DNA of 64,000 nt, taken from Candidatus Competibacteraceae bacterium. GTDB taxonomy: Bacteria > Pseudomonadota > Gammaproteobacteria > Competibacterales > Competibacteraceae. A program made the position numbers and the translations under genes. The notes beneath the pieces were generated by a model. The model was not told the origin of the DNA, ran no database searches, and was given only the letters and a program-made list of their open reading frames with translations. The stretch's first letter is position 1, and each line of letters opens with the position of its first letter. The DNA is taken from positions 248,001 through 312,000 of the forward strand of contig RXIV01000001.1 of the NCBI GenBank assembly GCA_003989085.1. Reading direction: 5' to 3'. Shown one piece after another: positions 8,872 to 20,868 of the stretch.

Positions 8872-8946
8872 AGCTCATCCCGGACGGTTGAGAGTGAAGA
8901 AGCCGACCGAAATGGACGGCATGAGGCGAGGGAGTATAGCAATCGG

Positions 8947-9045
8947 ATGGGCAGCAAGGGCATCGTCGCTTCGATGGCGGGATTGTCGGTGCTGTTGCAG
9001 GAGGGTATCGGCGACACGATCCGGATTTCGCTGACCCCAGAGCTG
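8947..9045 (+). pseudogene. Fragment resembling ispG (GcpE)
   Basis: One frame reads [18 protein letters not shown] followed by [14 protein letters not shown]. This matches the highly conserved IspG segment ([28 protein letters not shown]). The match stops sharply on both sides, and there is no room for a whole ispG (over 1 kb). It lies in the 372-bp gap between cysE and ogt, so it looks like a relic of a partial duplication or deletion. The rest of the gap (9046-9243) shows nothing I can name. Confidence 0.6.
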
Positions 9046-9243
9046 GCTCCAAGGCTGGGTCATCGATCTCGCCGCCCGAGTCGGCCACTTGTGCGTTGGC
9101 GAACCAATTAGCCTACATCGCCTTCGCTGTGGTCCGCCAAGGGCGTGCCTTCGGCAACATTTACTTAACCTGCATTGTGGCTACATCAAAGATCAGGGGC
9201 AGAAGGCGTTGTTGATACGATAATAGGGCGATGTCGGGAGCGG

Positions 9244-9729
9244 TCAGCCCACCTGCTCCACGCCTTCATGGCGCAATAACCAGCGTTTGATCGCTAGCGG
9301 ATCACCAGTCACTGCGCCGGCATAGCCGCCCAGACCTTGCCGACTGACCACCCGATGACAGGGAATCAGGATTGGAACCGGATTGCTCCGGCAGGCGTTG
9401 CCAATGGCGCGGGCGGCAGTACCGAGTTGCTGCGCCAGTTCCCCGTAGCTCAGCACTGTGCCGGGTGGGATCGCCTTGAGCGCCATCCACACCCGCTGCT
9501 GAAATGGTGTCCCCACCAAGATCAGCGCTACCGTCAACGGGGTCTTGGCATCGCGGAAATAGGCCGCCAATTGGGCGACCACCGCAGCAGTCGCCGCATC
9601 GGTTGGCGGCAGCTCGGGCGTGTCGGCGGGCAGATAATCCAGCATCCTCACGGCCTCGCCGGTCATAGCGATGCCGATCCGGCTGAAAGGCGCGGCGATA
9701 ATCGCCTGATAAGCGTTATGGATGGTCAT
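9244..9729 (-). CDS. ogt: Methylated-DNA-protein cysteine methyltransferase
   Basis: 161-residue suicide enzyme that removes O6-alkyl groups from guanine. The active site PCHRV is present in [20 protein letters not shown]. The upstream DNA-binding helix-turn-helix ([27 protein letters not shown]) is complete. A short N-terminal ribonuclease-H-like domain precedes it (about 1-70). Length and lack of an AdaA domain fit Ogt. It is separated from cysQ by 24 bp on the same strand, so the two may be co-transcribed. Confidence 0.92.
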   Translation of the reverse strand: MTIHNAYQAIIAAPFSRIGIAMTGEAVRMLDYLPADTPELPPTDAATAAVVAQLAAYFRDAKTPLTVALILVGTPFQQRVWMALKAIPPGTVLSYGELAQQLGTAARAIGNACRSNPVPILIPCHRVVSRQGLGGYAGAVTGDPLAIKRWLLRHEGVEQVG

Positions 9730-9753
9730 CGCGCTACCCTCGTTATTCGCTCT

Positions 9754-10560
9754 TCACTGAACGTAGCTCAACCAGTCACGACCTGCATCGCCGTACACGA
9801 TAAAATGTGGGTTCAGCAGCGAATCGTGGGTGTTATAGCGCAGCGGTTCGCCGGTCTCCGCCGACACCACCCGCCCGCCAGCCACTTCAACAATCGCCTG
9901 AGCGGCGGCGGTGTCCCATTCCGAGGTCGGGCCGAGTCGGGGATACACATCCGCCGCGCCTTCTGCGACCTGACAGAGCTTCAGGGAACTGCCCATAGTG
10001 ACCAGCTTATGCGGCCCCAGCGCGGCGACAAAGTGCAGCAGGCCCGGCCCACCATGCGAGCGGCTGCCGACCACCCGCACCGGTTGACCCGTTTGCAACG
10101 ATCTGACCTGAATCGGTTCCGGCAAATGGCCAGGCTCCTTACGGAACGCGCCATAACCACGGGCAGCAAAATAGCTGAGTCCGGTGACCGGAACTCGCAC
10201 CACACCCAGCACCGGTTCATGATCCACGATGAGAGCGATATTGACAGTGAACTGGCCGTTGCGCTGAACAAATTCCTTGGTGCCATCCAGTGGATCGACC
10301 AGCCAATAGCGTCGCCATTGCGAGCGTTCGGCAAACGGGATGACCGCTGATTCTTCGGACAGAACCGGAATATCCGGCGTCAATTGGCGCAGACCGGCGA
10401 TGATGGTGTGATGGGAAGCCAGATCGGCAGCAGTCAGCGGACTGTCATCCAGCTTGGCGGTGACGCCGAACGCCGTCGCGTAAATGTCCAGAATCCGCGT
10501 ACTAGCCTCGGCAGCCAGCGTTCGCGCTGGCTCCAGCCAATTCACCCATTCATCGCGCAT
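9754..10560 (-). CDS. cysQ: 3'(2'),5'-bisphosphate nucleotidase
   Basis: 268-residue inositol-monophosphatase-fold enzyme. It hydrolyses PAP/PAPS, recycling the product of sulfate assimilation. Metal-binding motifs occur in order: SPLTAAD (about 40), LSEES (about 70), DPLDGTKEF (about 90) and SEWDTAAAQAIVEVAGG (about 210). The combination of DPLDGTKEF and a serine before EWD is typical of CysQ rather than SuhB. The gene lies between the rplS terminator and ogt. Confidence 0.92.
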   Translation of the reverse strand: MRDEWVNWLEPARTLAAEASTRILDIYATAFGVTAKLDDSPLTAADLASHHTIIAGLRQLTPDIPVLSEESAVIPFAERSQWRRYWLVDPLDGTKEFVQRNGQFTVNIALIVDHEPVLGVVRVPVTGLSYFAARGYGAFRKEPGHLPEPIQVRSLQTGQPVRVVGSRSHGGPGLLHFVAALGPHKLVTMGSSLKLCQVAEGAADVYPRLGPTSEWDTAAAQAIVEVAGGRVVSAETGEPLRYNTHDSLLNPHFIVYGDAGRDWLSYVQ

Positions 10561-10607
10561 CCCAACCTCCCAATTCAGCAGAACCGGTGGAAAGCCGGTT
10601 CCGCAAT

Positions 10608-10633
10608 AAAAAAAGCGACCCGGAAAGGATCGC
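10608..10633 (-). terminator. Terminator of the rpsP-rimM-trmD-rplS operon
   Basis: On the minus strand GCGATCC, a five-base loop and GGGTCGC form a stem (one G-U pair) followed by seven Ts. It lies 26 bp past the rplS stop. A second perfect 7-bp hairpin (arms GAACCGG/CCGGTTC, 10581-10601) lies just beyond and may be part of the same stop region. Confidence 0.8.
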
Positions 10634-10659
10634 CCTGTAGTTCCAAATCACTGATCCGC

Positions 10660-11019
10660 TTAGGAGGACTTGATGGCCAGCTTTTCCTTGATGCGGGCCG
10701 CCTTGCCTTCCAGACCACGCAGGTAATACAGCTTGGCGCGGCGCACATCGCCCCGACGCTTGACGGTCAAATCGGCAATCGCCGGGCTGTGGCTCTGGAA
10801 CACCCGTTCCACGCCCTCGCCGTGGGAGATCTTCCGCACGGTGAAGGCCGAATTCAGGCCACGATTGCGTTTGGCGATCACGACGCCTTCAAACGCCTGC
10901 AACCGTTCGCGGCTGCCTTCCTTGACCTTGACCCGCACCACCACGGTATCGCCGGGATTAAAGGCCGGAAGTTCACGGGTCATTTGTTCCCGTTCAAATT
11001 GTTCCACCAGGTTAGTCAT
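10660..11019 (-). CDS. rplS: 50S ribosomal protein L19
   Basis: 119 residues from the ATG at 11019, where the family begins ([13 protein letters not shown]). It contains the conserved [36 protein letters not shown] and [21 protein letters not shown]19 sits at the 30S-50S interface. The open frame extends upstream, but those codons overlap trmD in another frame and do not resemble L19. The start lies inside the end of trmD (8-bp overlap), so translation is probably coupled. It is the last gene of the operon. Confidence 0.96.
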   Translation of the reverse strand: MTNLVEQFEREQMTRELPAFNPGDTVVVRVKVKEGSRERLQAFEGVVIAKRNRGLNSAFTVRKISHGEGVERVFQSHSPAIADLTVKRRGDVRRAKLYYLRGLEGKAARIKEKLAIKSS

Positions 11020-11815
11020 CACACAATGCTCCACGTTGTTCCGGGACTGCGCCGGCCGCGCCGGGATGTCCGGTTTGCTCTTGATATGCGCTGATAAAGT
11101 CATCCAGCAGTTGTTGATCCCGACGATCCAGCGCCTGTAATGCTGGCAAATCAGGCCGCCGCAACCAGCTTCGCCCCAGCGACTCGCGCCGCCGCCAGCG
11201 AGCAATTGCGGCATGATCGCCGCTTAACAACACCGCCGGAACTCGCCGTCCATCGATCACTTCGGGTCGGGTGTAATGCGGAAAATCCAGTAACCCGGCC
11301 ATAAATGAATCCTGCGCGGCGGATTCATCGTCGTTGAGCGCCCCCGGCAACAGCCGAGCGATGGCGTCGATGATCACCAGCGCCGCTAGCTCGCCACCGC
11401 TGAGGACGTAATCGCCGATAGACCATTCTTCATCGACTTCCGCCGCAATTAGCCGCTCGTCGATGCCTTCATAACGGCCCGCAAGCAGAATCAGCCGGGG
11501 TTCGCCGGCCAGCTCCCGCGCCCCGTTCTGGGTCAATGGCCGACCCTGCGGACTTAAATACAGTGTCTTACCCGCCGGTTCCGCCGCTGCTCTAGCCCGT
11601 CGCAGCGCATCACGCACCGGCTGGACTTTCATCACCATGCCCGGCCCGCCACCATAGGGGCGATCATCGACGGTGCGATGCCGGTCGTGGGCGTCATCAC
11701 GCGGATCCCAGGTAGCGACCGTCAACAAGTTACGGTCCACCGCCCGGCCAGTCACTCCGAAGCGGAGCAGGGTTTCGACCATTTCGGGGAACAGGGTGAT
11801 GACATCAACGTGCAT
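11012..11815 (-). CDS. trmD: tRNA (guanine-N1)-methyltransferase
   Basis: 267-residue SPOUT methyltransferase making m1G37 in tRNAs. The N-terminus [12 protein letters not shown], the SAM-knot motifs [15 protein letters not shown] and [14 protein letters not shown], and [14 protein letters not shown] are all family-typical. The C-terminal ~25 residues ([18 protein letters not shown]) are not conserved and run into rplS by 8 bp. It follows rimM after 12 bp. Confidence 0.96.
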   Translation of the reverse strand: MHVDVITLFPEMVETLLRFGVTGRAVDRNLLTVATWDPRDDAHDRHRTVDDRPYGGGPGMVMKVQPVRDALRRARAAAEPAGKTLYLSPQGRPLTQNGARELAGEPRLILLAGRYEGIDERLIAAEVDEEWSIGDYVLSGGELAALVIIDAIARLLPGALNDDESAAQDSFMAGLLDFPHYTRPEVIDGRRVPAVLLSGDHAAIARWRRRESLGRSWLRRPDLPALQALDRRDQQLLDDFISAYQEQTGHPGAAGAVPEQRGALCDD

Positions 11816-11827
11816 GGCAAGACGGGT

Positions 11828-12331
11828 TCAGAAATCCGGGTCCCAGTCCACCCGCAATTGGCGATGTTCAAGATCAATCCCGACGACCACCTGCCCCTGC
11901 ACAAACGGCAGCAACCGCTGTCGCTCGCCTTGCACCACCATGACATCATTGGCCCCGGTAGCAAACAGCGAGGTGACGGTGCCTAGAACGACGCCATCCA
12001 GGGTAATAACCTGCAACCCTTCGAGATCGGCCCAGTAGTACTCGCCGGGCTGGGGCGGCGGTAACTGCGACCGGCGCACCGCGATCTCGGCCTGCATCAA
12101 AGCCATCGCCTGATCACGATCATGGCAACCGGCGAATTTCAGCACCACGCCCTCACCGTGAGCACGACCGGCCTCAATAGCAACCTCACGCCATTGACCT
12201 TGTTGCTGCAAAAACACCGGGTTATAGCGGATGATACCGGCGCGGGGATCGGTGTGGGAAAATATTCGCACCCAGCCATCCAGCCCGAACAGGCCGGATA
12301 CCCGGCCCAGCACCACCCAGTCGTCGCCCAT
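11828..12331 (-). CDS. rimM: Ribosome maturation factor
   Basis: 167 residues, two beta-barrel domains: an N-terminal RimM domain (VVLGRVSGLFGLDGWVRIFSHTDP) and a C-terminal PRC-barrel-like domain (PGEYYWADLEGLQVIT ... RLLPFVQGQVVVGIDL). It binds S19 and helps mature the 30S head. The adjacent residues YYWADL, which are central to function in E. coli, are intact. It lies 10 bp downstream of rpsP. Confidence 0.95.
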   Translation of the reverse strand: MGDDWVVLGRVSGLFGLDGWVRIFSHTDPRAGIIRYNPVFLQQQGQWREVAIEAGRAHGEGVVLKFAGCHDRDQAMALMQAEIAVRRSQLPPPQPGEYYWADLEGLQVITLDGVVLGTVTSLFATGANDVMVVQGERQRLLPFVQGQVVVGIDLEHRQLRVDWDPDF

Positions 12332-12341
12332 CCCGCTGCGA

Positions 12342-12602
12342 CTAGACCGACGCCGGTTGCTGGCGGGCGCATTCCTTGATCAGGCTGGCGACCCGCTCCG
12401 AGGGTTGGGCGCCTACGCCGAGCCAATACTGCACCCGCTCCTGGTTCAGATTCAGCCGCACATCCTTGCCGCTGGCGATGGGATTAAAAAAACCGACGCG
12501 CTCAATGCAGCGCCCATCGCGCCGGTTGCGGCTGTCGGTGACGACTACGGTGTAAAAGGGGCGCTTTTTGGCGCCGCCGCGAGACAGGCGGATGGTGACC
12601 AT
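12342..12602 (-). CDS. rpsP: 30S ribosomal protein S16
   Basis: 86 residues from the ATG at 12602 ([20 protein letters not shown]), with [19 protein letters not shown] and the C-terminal [20 protein letters not shown]. It is the first gene of the rpsP-rimM-trmD-rplS operon. The frame stays open upstream, but that part shows no similarity and covers the tgt terminator. Confidence 0.96.
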   Translation of the reverse strand: MVTIRLSRGGAKKRPFYTVVVTDSRNRRDGRCIERVGFFNPIASGKDVRLNLNQERVQYWLGVGAQPSERVASLIKECARQQPASV

Positions 12603-12634
12603 GCGCTGTGCATACCTCTGGCGAATGCGGATAC

Positions 12635-12660
12635 AAAAAGGCCGCCCATGCGGGGCAGCC
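12635..12660 (-). terminator. Terminator between tgt and rpsP
   Basis: On the minus strand GGCTGCCC, CGCAT-type loop, then GGGCGGCC (one U-G pair) is followed by five Ts. It lies 38-63 bp beyond the tgt stop and upstream of rpsP, so tgt and the ribosomal operon are probably separate transcription units. Confidence 0.75.
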
Positions 12661-12697
12661 GGACGAAGCTCGAAATAGTACCCGAAACCTGGCGCGT

Positions 12698-14435
<1,738 letters not shown>

Positions 14436-14454
14436 GCCGGTCTGAAACCACTGG

Positions 14455-16089
14455 TCAGCGCCGGAACCCCGAGGTGATGGGGTAGCGACGGTCCCGCCCG
14501 AAAGCGCGGGGCGTGATCCGCACGCCCGGCGCGGCCTGTCGGCGTTTGTATTCGTTGACGATCACCAGTCGCGCCACCCGTTCGACCGTCATCCGGTCGA
14601 ACCCGGCTTCGATCAATTCCTCCACCGAGCGGTCTTCCTCGACATAGCCACGCAGAATGGCGTCCAGCACTTCATAGGGCGGCAAGCTGTCCTGGTCGGT
14701 CTGATCGGGCCGCAATTCGGCAGACGGTGGCCGGTCAAACACCCGCTGCGGAATGACCGGTGTTTGCTGATTTCGCCAGACTGCCAGCCGGTAAACTGTT
14801 GTTTTCAGTACATCCTTGATCGGGGCAAAGCCGCCGGCCATGTCGCCGTATAGCGTGGAATAGCCCACCGCCGTTTCGCTCTTGTTGCCGGTGGTCAACA
14901 CCAGTTTGCCGGTCTTGTTGGAAATCGCCATCAGCAGCACTCCCCGGCAACGGGCTTGCAGGTTTTCTTCGGTGCTATCCGGTGCTCGTCCGGCTAGCAC
15001 CGGTTGTAAAATGTCCAAAAAGGCCTGGAACGCCGGTTCAATCGGCATCACATGGTAGTGGACGCCCAGCGCTTGGGCTTCCAGTTCGGCATCAGTGTTG
15101 CTCATGTCGGCGGTGTAGCGCGACGGCAGTAGCACCGCCTCGACCTGTTCTGCGCCCAGCGCATCGACCGCAATCGCCAGGGTCAGCGCCGAATCAATGC
15201 CGCCGGACAATCCCAGCACCACGCCGGCAAAGCCGTTTTTTTCGACATAATCGCGCACCCCCAGCACCAGCGCCCGATAAATACCCTCTTCCAGCCCCGG
15301 TTCCTCTGCGACCGGCCCCGGAACCGGGATCGCAGCCCCAGTGGAAATCTGGAAATCGACCGGATACAGACCGGCTTCGAAAAACGGCGCTTGCTGGATC
15401 AATGCGCCATCGACCCCCACCACCATCGAGCCGCCATCGAACACCAGTTCATCCTGCCCACCGAGCAGATTGACGTAGACAATGGGAATGCGGCCCTCCC
15501 GCACCCGGCGGCGCAACACGGTCAGGCGTTGTCCGCCCTTGCCGGCGTGATAGGGCGAAGCGTTGAGATTGACTAGCAGTTGCGCCCCGGCTTCAGCGGC
15601 CTGCGCCACCGGCCCCGGCAACCACACATCCTCACAGATGGTCATGCCGACCCGCGTTCCGGCCACAGTGAACAATGCCGGGTCTTCGCCGGGCGTAAAG
15701 TAGCGTTTCTCGTCGAATACGCTGTAATTAGGCAGCCATTGCTTATAATAGGTCGCCTGAATTTGACCATCGGCCAGCGCCACGGCGGCATTCCGCAAGC
15801 CGTCGGGAGTCGGCAATGGACTACCGATAACGGTGCTAATCCCCCGAATTTCATTGCGTAGACAGTGCAGGGCAGATTCTACCTGATGGATAAAACCGGG
15901 GCGCAGCAATAAGTCTTCCGGGGGATAGCCCGTCAGCGTCAATTCTGGGAAGACAATTAAATCTGCATGCAAATGATCGCGGGCTTCAGTAGCGGCGCTA
16001 ATGATTTTATCAACATTGCCGGCAATGTCGCCGACCAGAAAATCAAGTTGGGCCATGACAACCCGGAGAGTGGAAGAGTCAGCAGCCAT
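14455..16089 (-). CDS. nadE: Glutamine-dependent NAD+ synthetase
   Basis: 544 residues, two domains. The N-terminal CN-hydrolase glutaminase (to about 255) has catalytic Glu in LIVFPELTLTGYPPEDLL, Lys in AVALADGQIQATYYKQWLPNY and Cys in GMTICEDVWLPG. The C-terminal synthetase has the PP-loop SGGIDSALTLAIAVDALG, then TTGNKSETAVGYSTLYGDMAGG. It converts NaAD to NAD+ with glutamine as nitrogen donor. An internal ATG 11 codons in (MAQLDFLVGDIAG) is a possible alternative start. It stands alone, convergent with the DUF192 gene. Confidence 0.94.
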   Translation of the reverse strand: MAADSSTLRVVMAQLDFLVGDIAGNVDKIISAATEARDHLHADLIVFPELTLTGYPPEDLLLRPGFIHQVESALHCLRNEIRGISTVIGSPLPTPDGLRNAAVALADGQIQATYYKQWLPNYSVFDEKRYFTPGEDPALFTVAGTRVGMTICEDVWLPGPVAQAAEAGAQLLVNLNASPYHAGKGGQRLTVLRRRVREGRIPIVYVNLLGGQDELVFDGGSMVVGVDGALIQQAPFFEAGLYPVDFQISTGAAIPVPGPVAEEPGLEEGIYRALVLGVRDYVEKNGFAGVVLGLSGGIDSALTLAIAVDALGAEQVEAVLLPSRYTADMSNTDAELEAQALGVHYHVMPIEPAFQAFLDILQPVLAGRAPDSTEENLQARCRGVLLMAISNKTGKLVLTTGNKSETAVGYSTLYGDMAGGFAPIKDVLKTTVYRLAVWRNQQTPVIPQRVFDRPPSAELRPDQTDQDSLPPYEVLDAILRGYVEEDRSVEELIEAGFDRMTVERVARLVIVNEYKRRQAAPGVRITPRAFGRDRRYPITSGFRR

Positions 16090-16187
16090 GCCATGATCTC
16101 GCTAAAGGTAATAAGTCTAATGGCGATGCTGGAATCACCGATGCGGCCAATGCCGCTGTGCTTCATCCCAACACCGGTTGCGCTGAA

Positions 16188-17750
16188 TCAGCGCTCACTT
16201 AATTTGAATTGATGTGCTTGGTTTTGCAGTTCAGTTGCCTGGGCCGCCAAGTCGCTGGCAATGGCAGAAAACTGACCGGTTTGGGTCGCGCTCTGTTGCG
16301 TCACCGAATCCATCTGCGTAATAGCCTGATTAATCTGTTCAATACCTTTGGCTTGCTCTTGGGCAGCGGCGCTGATTTCAGCAATCAACACAGCCACTTT
16401 TTTCACGCCATCCACGATCTCGCTCAGCGCCGCCCCGGCCTGTTGCGCCATTCCGGCGCCGGCTTCAACCTTGGTGCTGGAATCTATAATCAACCCCTTG
16501 ATTTCCTTAGACGCATCCGCACTGCGTTGCGCCAGCTTCCGCACCTCGCCGGCGACGACCGCAAAACCTCGCCCTTGCTCACCGGCGCGGGCCGCTTCCA
16601 CCGCCGCATTCAAGGCCAGCAGATTGGTCTGAAACGTAATTTCATCGATAGCGGTAATGATGGCCGCGATCTTTTTGGATGCAGTGGTAATGGCCTGCAT
16701 CGATGCTATCACTGCCTGCGTCACTATGCTGCCATGCTCGGCACTGGCGCGAGCCTGCGCCGCCATATCATTCGCCTGACCAGCGTGGGCTGCACTCTGC
16801 TTGATCGTGCCGGTCATCTCTTCAAGAGCCGCTGCCGTTTCCGTCAGGGAAACCATCTGCCGCTGAGCACCCTCTGACAAGGCCTTGCTGCCCTGCGCCA
16901 ACTGGCTGGAAGCGGCGGTGGTGTTCTGGGCTGCCTGCTGGATTTCGGTCATGCTGCGCTGAAACCGCTCCAGCATTCGGCTGATCGCTGCACCCATCTG
17001 ACCCAGTTCATCCTGTGTTTCCACCGCGATTTGCACGGTTAAGTCGCCGGTCGCCGCCTGTTCCGCTCCCGCCACCACCCGATGCAGGGTGCGGACTATC
17101 GACCGGGCTGGCAGCCAGCCGAGCAGTCCACCAGCGATCAGCAAGGTTGTCAGCAGCGCTACTGTCCATCGGGTGGTGTGAGCCACCGCCTCCCGCGCCT
17201 GCGCATCGAAGACCCTGGTGTTTTGCAGTCGTAATTGTGTCAATTGGCTGAGAATCCCCCGCACTGTTTCAAACAGGGTTTCAGCCTCGCCGAGCGAAAC
17301 ATCAATCGCGTCCTTGCGATCCTCTGCTGTATCCATCGCCAGCAGCGCCAGCACCTCCCCGGAGGTTTTTTCCCACTGGGACAAGGCATCCTCGAAACCA
17401 GGCCAGAGCCGGCGCTCTTGGCTGCTGGCCGGAATCGCCTGATACTTCAGCCAGCGTTCCTTGATCTGTTGCTGGTTTGCCTCATACGCCTTGCGCATCT
17501 TGCTGGCCTCTTCGGACGCCTGCCGTATAAACATCAGGGTGCGTTCGACCACCAGCGCCTGTTGCAGATCGCGGTCGATTTCGGTCAGAGAGTCAATCGC
17601 CGGCAGATTTTCCTCACTGGACACCTGAAGCATAGCGCCCGCCCAACGGAAGTTGCTCAAATTCCAGAGGCCAATCCCGGCCCCCAACAGGACAACCAAC
17701 AGACTAGCCGTCACCAGCCTAGTCTTAATTCCCCATGCTTTCAGGTGCAT
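16188..17750 (-). CDS. Methyl-accepting chemotaxis protein
   Basis: 520 residues from the ATG at 17750, chosen because GGAGGA sits about 9 bp upstream; an in-frame GTG/ATG-type start 10 codons earlier lacks this. It has a first membrane span ([18 protein letters not shown]), a helical periplasmic ligand domain of about 160 residues (four-helix-bundle type), and a second span ([19 protein letters not shown]). A HAMP region ([23 protein letters not shown]) leads to the signalling hairpin with [20 protein letters not shown] and [19 protein letters not shown]. There is no C-terminal CheR-tethering pentapeptide. No che genes are nearby. A separate sensor protein is encoded 66 bp upstream on the same strand. 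Confidence 0.9.
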   Translation of the reverse strand: MHLKAWGIKTRLVTASLLVVLLGAGIGLWNLSNFRWAGAMLQVSSEENLPAIDSLTEIDRDLQQALVVERTLMFIRQASEEASKMRKAYEANQQQIKERWLKYQAIPASSQERRLWPGFEDALSQWEKTSGEVLALLAMDTAEDRKDAIDVSLGEAETLFETVRGILSQLTQLRLQNTRVFDAQAREAVAHTTRWTVALLTTLLIAGGLLGWLPARSIVRTLHRVVAGAEQAATGDLTVQIAVETQDELGQMGAAISRMLERFQRSMTEIQQAAQNTTAASSQLAQGSKALSEGAQRQMVSLTETAAALEEMTGTIKQSAAHAGQANDMAAQARASAEHGSIVTQAVIASMQAITTASKKIAAIITAIDEITFQTNLLALNAAVEAARAGEQGRGFAVVAGEVRKLAQRSADASKEIKGLIIDSSTKVEAGAGMAQQAGAALSEIVDGVKKVAVLIAEISAAAQEQAKGIEQINQAITQMDSVTQQSATQTGQFSAIASDLAAQATELQNQAHQFKLSER

Positions 17751-17816
17751 TGCATTGGCTCCTCCAGCCACTGCGACCACGCCAGACCTCCCGCTGACCG
17801 CACGCCGGGCGATTCT

Positions 17817-18383
17817 CTATTTGGCTATTTGACTTAACTGGGTGACATTAACACCGACCACCAGCACCCCGATGCTCTTGCCATCCGCCAACACTGGGAC
17901 CGCAACCTGGATTTGGTGGGTCTGGGAACTCTCGTCGAATTCCGGCTGACCCTGCCACGGCTGGCCGGTGGTGAAGGGGGTGTCGAACTTTGGTTGTCCC
18001 TGGTGCAGATACGACGTAGTTTTATCGACAAACGCGACTTTCTCGCCCCGGCTGGCATTAAGGAATGCCTCGGTATATAGACCTTTCGATTCTTCCAGCT
18101 TTTGCTTGAGTAATTTAGCTGCATCATTATTCTGGAAAGCCTTGATCCGATCGTCGCTGCGGCGGATTTTTTTCCATTGGGCATTATCCAGATCGGCGAT
18201 GGGACCTTTCTGGTTCTGCGCGACCACTGCACTGACCAGGACCGGATCCGCTGCCCAGATTTTTACCACCTCAATGTTTTTGTCGAGCTCCTTTTGCACG
18301 GCAGGCGTGATTTCAAAAGCCGCCCACCCCAGCGTCATTATCAGAATGCCCACCGCGCCCAACACGATCTTTAACCACCGCAT
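17817..18383 (-). CDS. Membrane-anchored Cache/PDC-like sensor protein without an output domain
   Basis: 188 residues from the ATG at 18383, preceded by AAGGAGAG. It has one N-terminal membrane span (WLKIVLGAVGILIMTLGWAAF), followed by a ~160-residue extracytoplasmic domain. That domain ends in the typical Cache/PDC strand pair (THQIQVAVPVLADGKSIGVLVVGVNVTQLSQIAK). The motif VPVLADGKSIGVLVVG is the pattern seen in periplasmic sensor domains of kinases and chemoreceptors. No HAMP, kinase or MCP domain follows. Its position just upstream of the chemoreceptor suggests a partner sensor; that is inference. Confidence 0.7.
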   Translation of the reverse strand: MRWLKIVLGAVGILIMTLGWAAFEITPAVQKELDKNIEVVKIWAADPVLVSAVVAQNQKGPIADLDNAQWKKIRRSDDRIKAFQNNDAAKLLKQKLEESKGLYTEAFLNASRGEKVAFVDKTTSYLHQGQPKFDTPFTTGQPWQGQPEFDESSQTHQIQVAVPVLADGKSIGVLVVGVNVTQLSQIAK

Positions 18384-18535
18384 GGCTCTCTCCTTCACGG
18401 CTATCGCCGCTGTATTGAAAATACCGGCTATCCACACAATATTATTTTATCCCGCTTTCCAGTCAGTGTGGATAGTATTGATTTAATGGCGGGCTGACTC
18501 GGTTTGAGTCGAACGGATTGTCCCTCGTTGCAGAT

Positions 18536-18568
18536 AAAAAAAGGGCAGGTTATGTTGATAACCCACCC
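18536..18568 (-). terminator. Terminator of sucCD
   Basis: On the minus strand GGGTGGGTTAT, a 4-nt loop and ATAACCTGCCC form an 11-bp stem (two G-U pairs) followed by seven Ts, 63 bp after the sucD stop. Confidence 0.85.
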
Positions 18569-18630
18569 TGCACTTTCTGCCTGCTCGACAGTCCGTTGCT
18601 TACCCTTTCAAAGAAAAGGGCAGCTATGAC

Positions 18631-19506
18631 TCAACTGAAAAACGATTTCATAGCCGCACCGATGTCGGCGGGAGAACGGACGATCTTAGCGCCGGCAGCT
18701 TCCAGCGCCGCGAACTTGTCAGCAGCGGTACCCTTGCCACCCATGATGATCGCGCCGGCATGGCCCATACGCTTGCCGGGCGGAGCGGTGACGCCGGCGA
18801 TGTAGGCCACTACCGGCTTCTTGATGTTGGCTTTGATGTAGGCCGCGCCTTCTTCTTCAGCGCTGCCGCCGATCTCGCCGACCATCACGATGCCTTCGGT
18901 CTGTGGGTCATCCTTGAGCAGGGTCAGCACGTCGATGAAGCTCATGCCGTGAATCGGGTCGCCGCCAATGCCAATGCAGGTGCTCTGACCGAGACCGCTT
19001 TGCGTGGTCTGGTAGACCGCTTCATAGGTCAGAGTGCCGGAGCGGGAGACGATGCCGATCTTGCCGGGCAGGTGAATATGGCCGGGCATGATCCCCATCT
19101 TGCAGCCGCCGGGGGTGATGATGCCGGGGCAGTTGGGGCCGATCAGGTAGACATTCGGATAGCTGTTCTGCAAGGTCGCCTTGACCTTGAGCATGTCCAT
19201 GACCGGAATGCCTTCGGTGATGCAGGCGATGACCTTGATGCCGGCGTCGGCGGCTTCCAGGATCGCATCGCCGGCAAACGGAGCCGGTACATAGATCATG
19301 GAGGCGTCAGCGCCGGTAGCAGCGACGGCTTCATAAACCGTGTTGAAGACCGGCTTGCCCAGATGGGTGGTGCCGCCCTTGCCGGGGCTGATGCCGCCGA
19401 CCAGGTTGGTGCCATAGGCAATCGCCTGTTCGGAATGGAAGGTGCCCTGCGAGCCAGTGAAACCTTGGCAAATCACCTTGGTGTTTTTGTCGATCAGAAT
19501 ACTCAT
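18631..19506 (-). CDS. sucD: Succinyl-CoA synthetase alpha subunit
   Basis: 291 residues. CoA-binding Rossmann domain starts [38 protein letters not shown] and the active-site region [16 protein letters not shown] are present. The phospho-histidine lies in [17 protein letters not shown]. It forms the heterotetramer with SucC and interconverts succinyl-CoA and succinate with ATP/GTP. It is separated from sucC by 35 bp. No sucAB or sdh genes are adjacent. Confidence 0.97.
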   Translation of the reverse strand: MSILIDKNTKVICQGFTGSQGTFHSEQAIAYGTNLVGGISPGKGGTTHLGKPVFNTVYEAVAATGADASMIYVPAPFAGDAILEAADAGIKVIACITEGIPVMDMLKVKATLQNSYPNVYLIGPNCPGIITPGGCKMGIMPGHIHLPGKIGIVSRSGTLTYEAVYQTTQSGLGQSTCIGIGGDPIHGMSFIDVLTLLKDDPQTEGIVMVGEIGGSAEEEGAAYIKANIKKPVVAYIAGVTAPPGKRMGHAGAIIMGGKGTAADKFAALEAAGAKIVRSPADIGAAMKSFFS

Positions 19507-19541
19507 AACGGGTTCTTTTCCTCGAAGCGGTGAGCGGATGC

Positions 19542-20705
19542 TTACTTGGCGGCGGCGACCGCCATTTTGGCGGCATCGGTCAGGTCGTCGGCGGCCATGA
19601 TGTTCATGCCGGACTTGGCCAGCATCTCGCGGCCAGCTTCAACATTGGTGCCTTGCAGCCGAACCACCACCGGCAACGCCAGCCCGACTTCCTTGACCGC
19701 CGCGATGATGCCCTCGGCAATGGTGTCGCAGCGGACAATGCCGCCGAAGATGTTGACCAGAATCGCTTTGACCTTGGAGGAGGACAAAATCAGCTTAAAG
19801 GCCCGTGCTACCCGGTCAGCCGTCGCACCGCCACCCACGTCGAGGAAGTTGGCCGGTTCGCCGCCATGTAACTGGCAAACGTCCATGGTCGCCATCGCCA
19901 GACCAGCGCCATTGACCATGCAGCCGATGTTGCCGTCCAGCGCGACGTAGTTGAGGCCGATTTCGTGAGCGATATGTTCACGTTCGTCTTCCTGTGTCGG
20001 GTCGCGCATTTCGGCGGTATCCTTGTGCCGGTACAGGGCGTTGTCGTCCAGACTGACCTTGGCGTCCAGCGCCTGCACCTGGCCGTCGGTGGTCACGATC
20101 AGCGGGTTGATCTCGACCATGCTGCAATCTTTCTGGACAAACAGGTTGTAGACGCCGGTAACCACCTTGACCAACTGCTCTACTTCCTTCTTGCCCATGC
20201 CCATCTTGAAGCCGAGATCACGGGCCTGATAGGGTTGAATGCCAGCGACCGCATCAACGGTTAGGGTCAGAATTTTTTCTGGAGTCTTGGCGGCGACTTC
20301 CTCAATGTCCATACCGCCTTCAGAAGAACCAATCAGAATAATGCGCTTTTTGCTGCGATCCACCAGACAGCTCAGATAATATTCCTTGGCGATGTCTACC
20401 CCATCCTGGATCAGCAGAGCATGGATCGGAACACCTTCGGGACCGGTCTGGTGAGTGTGCAGAGTGGAGCCGAGCAGGCGGCCAGCGACGTCTTCAACGT
20501 CCTGGAGGGTGCGAACGAACTTGACGCCGCCCGCTTTGCCGCGCCCGCCGGCGTGGACTTGGGCCTTGACCACCCACGGCCCTCCTTCCTTCACCATTTT
20601 GGCCGCTTCGACCGCTTCTTGCTGGGAAGTGACCTTGATGCCCTTGGGCACCACGACGCCGAATTGCTGGAGGAGTTCTTTTGCTTGATATTCGTGCAGG
20701 TTCAT
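19542..20705 (-). CDS. sucC: Succinyl-CoA synthetase beta subunit
   Basis: 387 residues (E. coli 388). ATP-grasp domain begins [22 protein letters not shown], with [49 protein letters not shown] and the C-terminal ligase domain [30 protein letters not shown]. First gene of the sucCD operon. In the methylmalonyl-CoA route it links the TCA cycle to succinyl-CoA, the precursor of methylmalonyl-CoA. Confidence 0.97.
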   Translation of the reverse strand: MNLHEYQAKELLQQFGVVVPKGIKVTSQQEAVEAAKMVKEGGPWVVKAQVHAGGRGKAGGVKFVRTLQDVEDVAGRLLGSTLHTHQTGPEGVPIHALLIQDGVDIAKEYYLSCLVDRSKKRIILIGSSEGGMDIEEVAAKTPEKILTLTVDAVAGIQPYQARDLGFKMGMGKKEVEQLVKVVTGVYNLFVQKDCSMVEINPLIVTTDGQVQALDAKVSLDDNALYRHKDTAEMRDPTQEDEREHIAHEIGLNYVALDGNIGCMVNGAGLAMATMDVCQLHGGEPANFLDVGGGATADRVARAFKLILSSSKVKAILVNIFGGIVRCDTIAEGIIAAVKEVGLALPVVVRLQGTNVEAGREMLAKSGMNIMAADDLTDAAKMAVAAAK

Positions 20706-20868
20706 GCGGTTTACAGCCCCCTTCTATCTATGCAGTGGAGCCGTGATTGTATCCCGAAATACCACAATCTTCACGCATCATTGCAGATCAAATAAGCGGC
20801 CGATTCCGGTTGATTTTAGGCCGGGGCCTCTAGTAATGATCGGATCGCAGCTTCCCTAACCACCGTAC

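Noticed and set aside
9337..10350. 337-codon open frame on the plus strand over ogt and cysQ
   Set aside because: Both minus-strand genes have full catalytic motifs; the plus frame has none.
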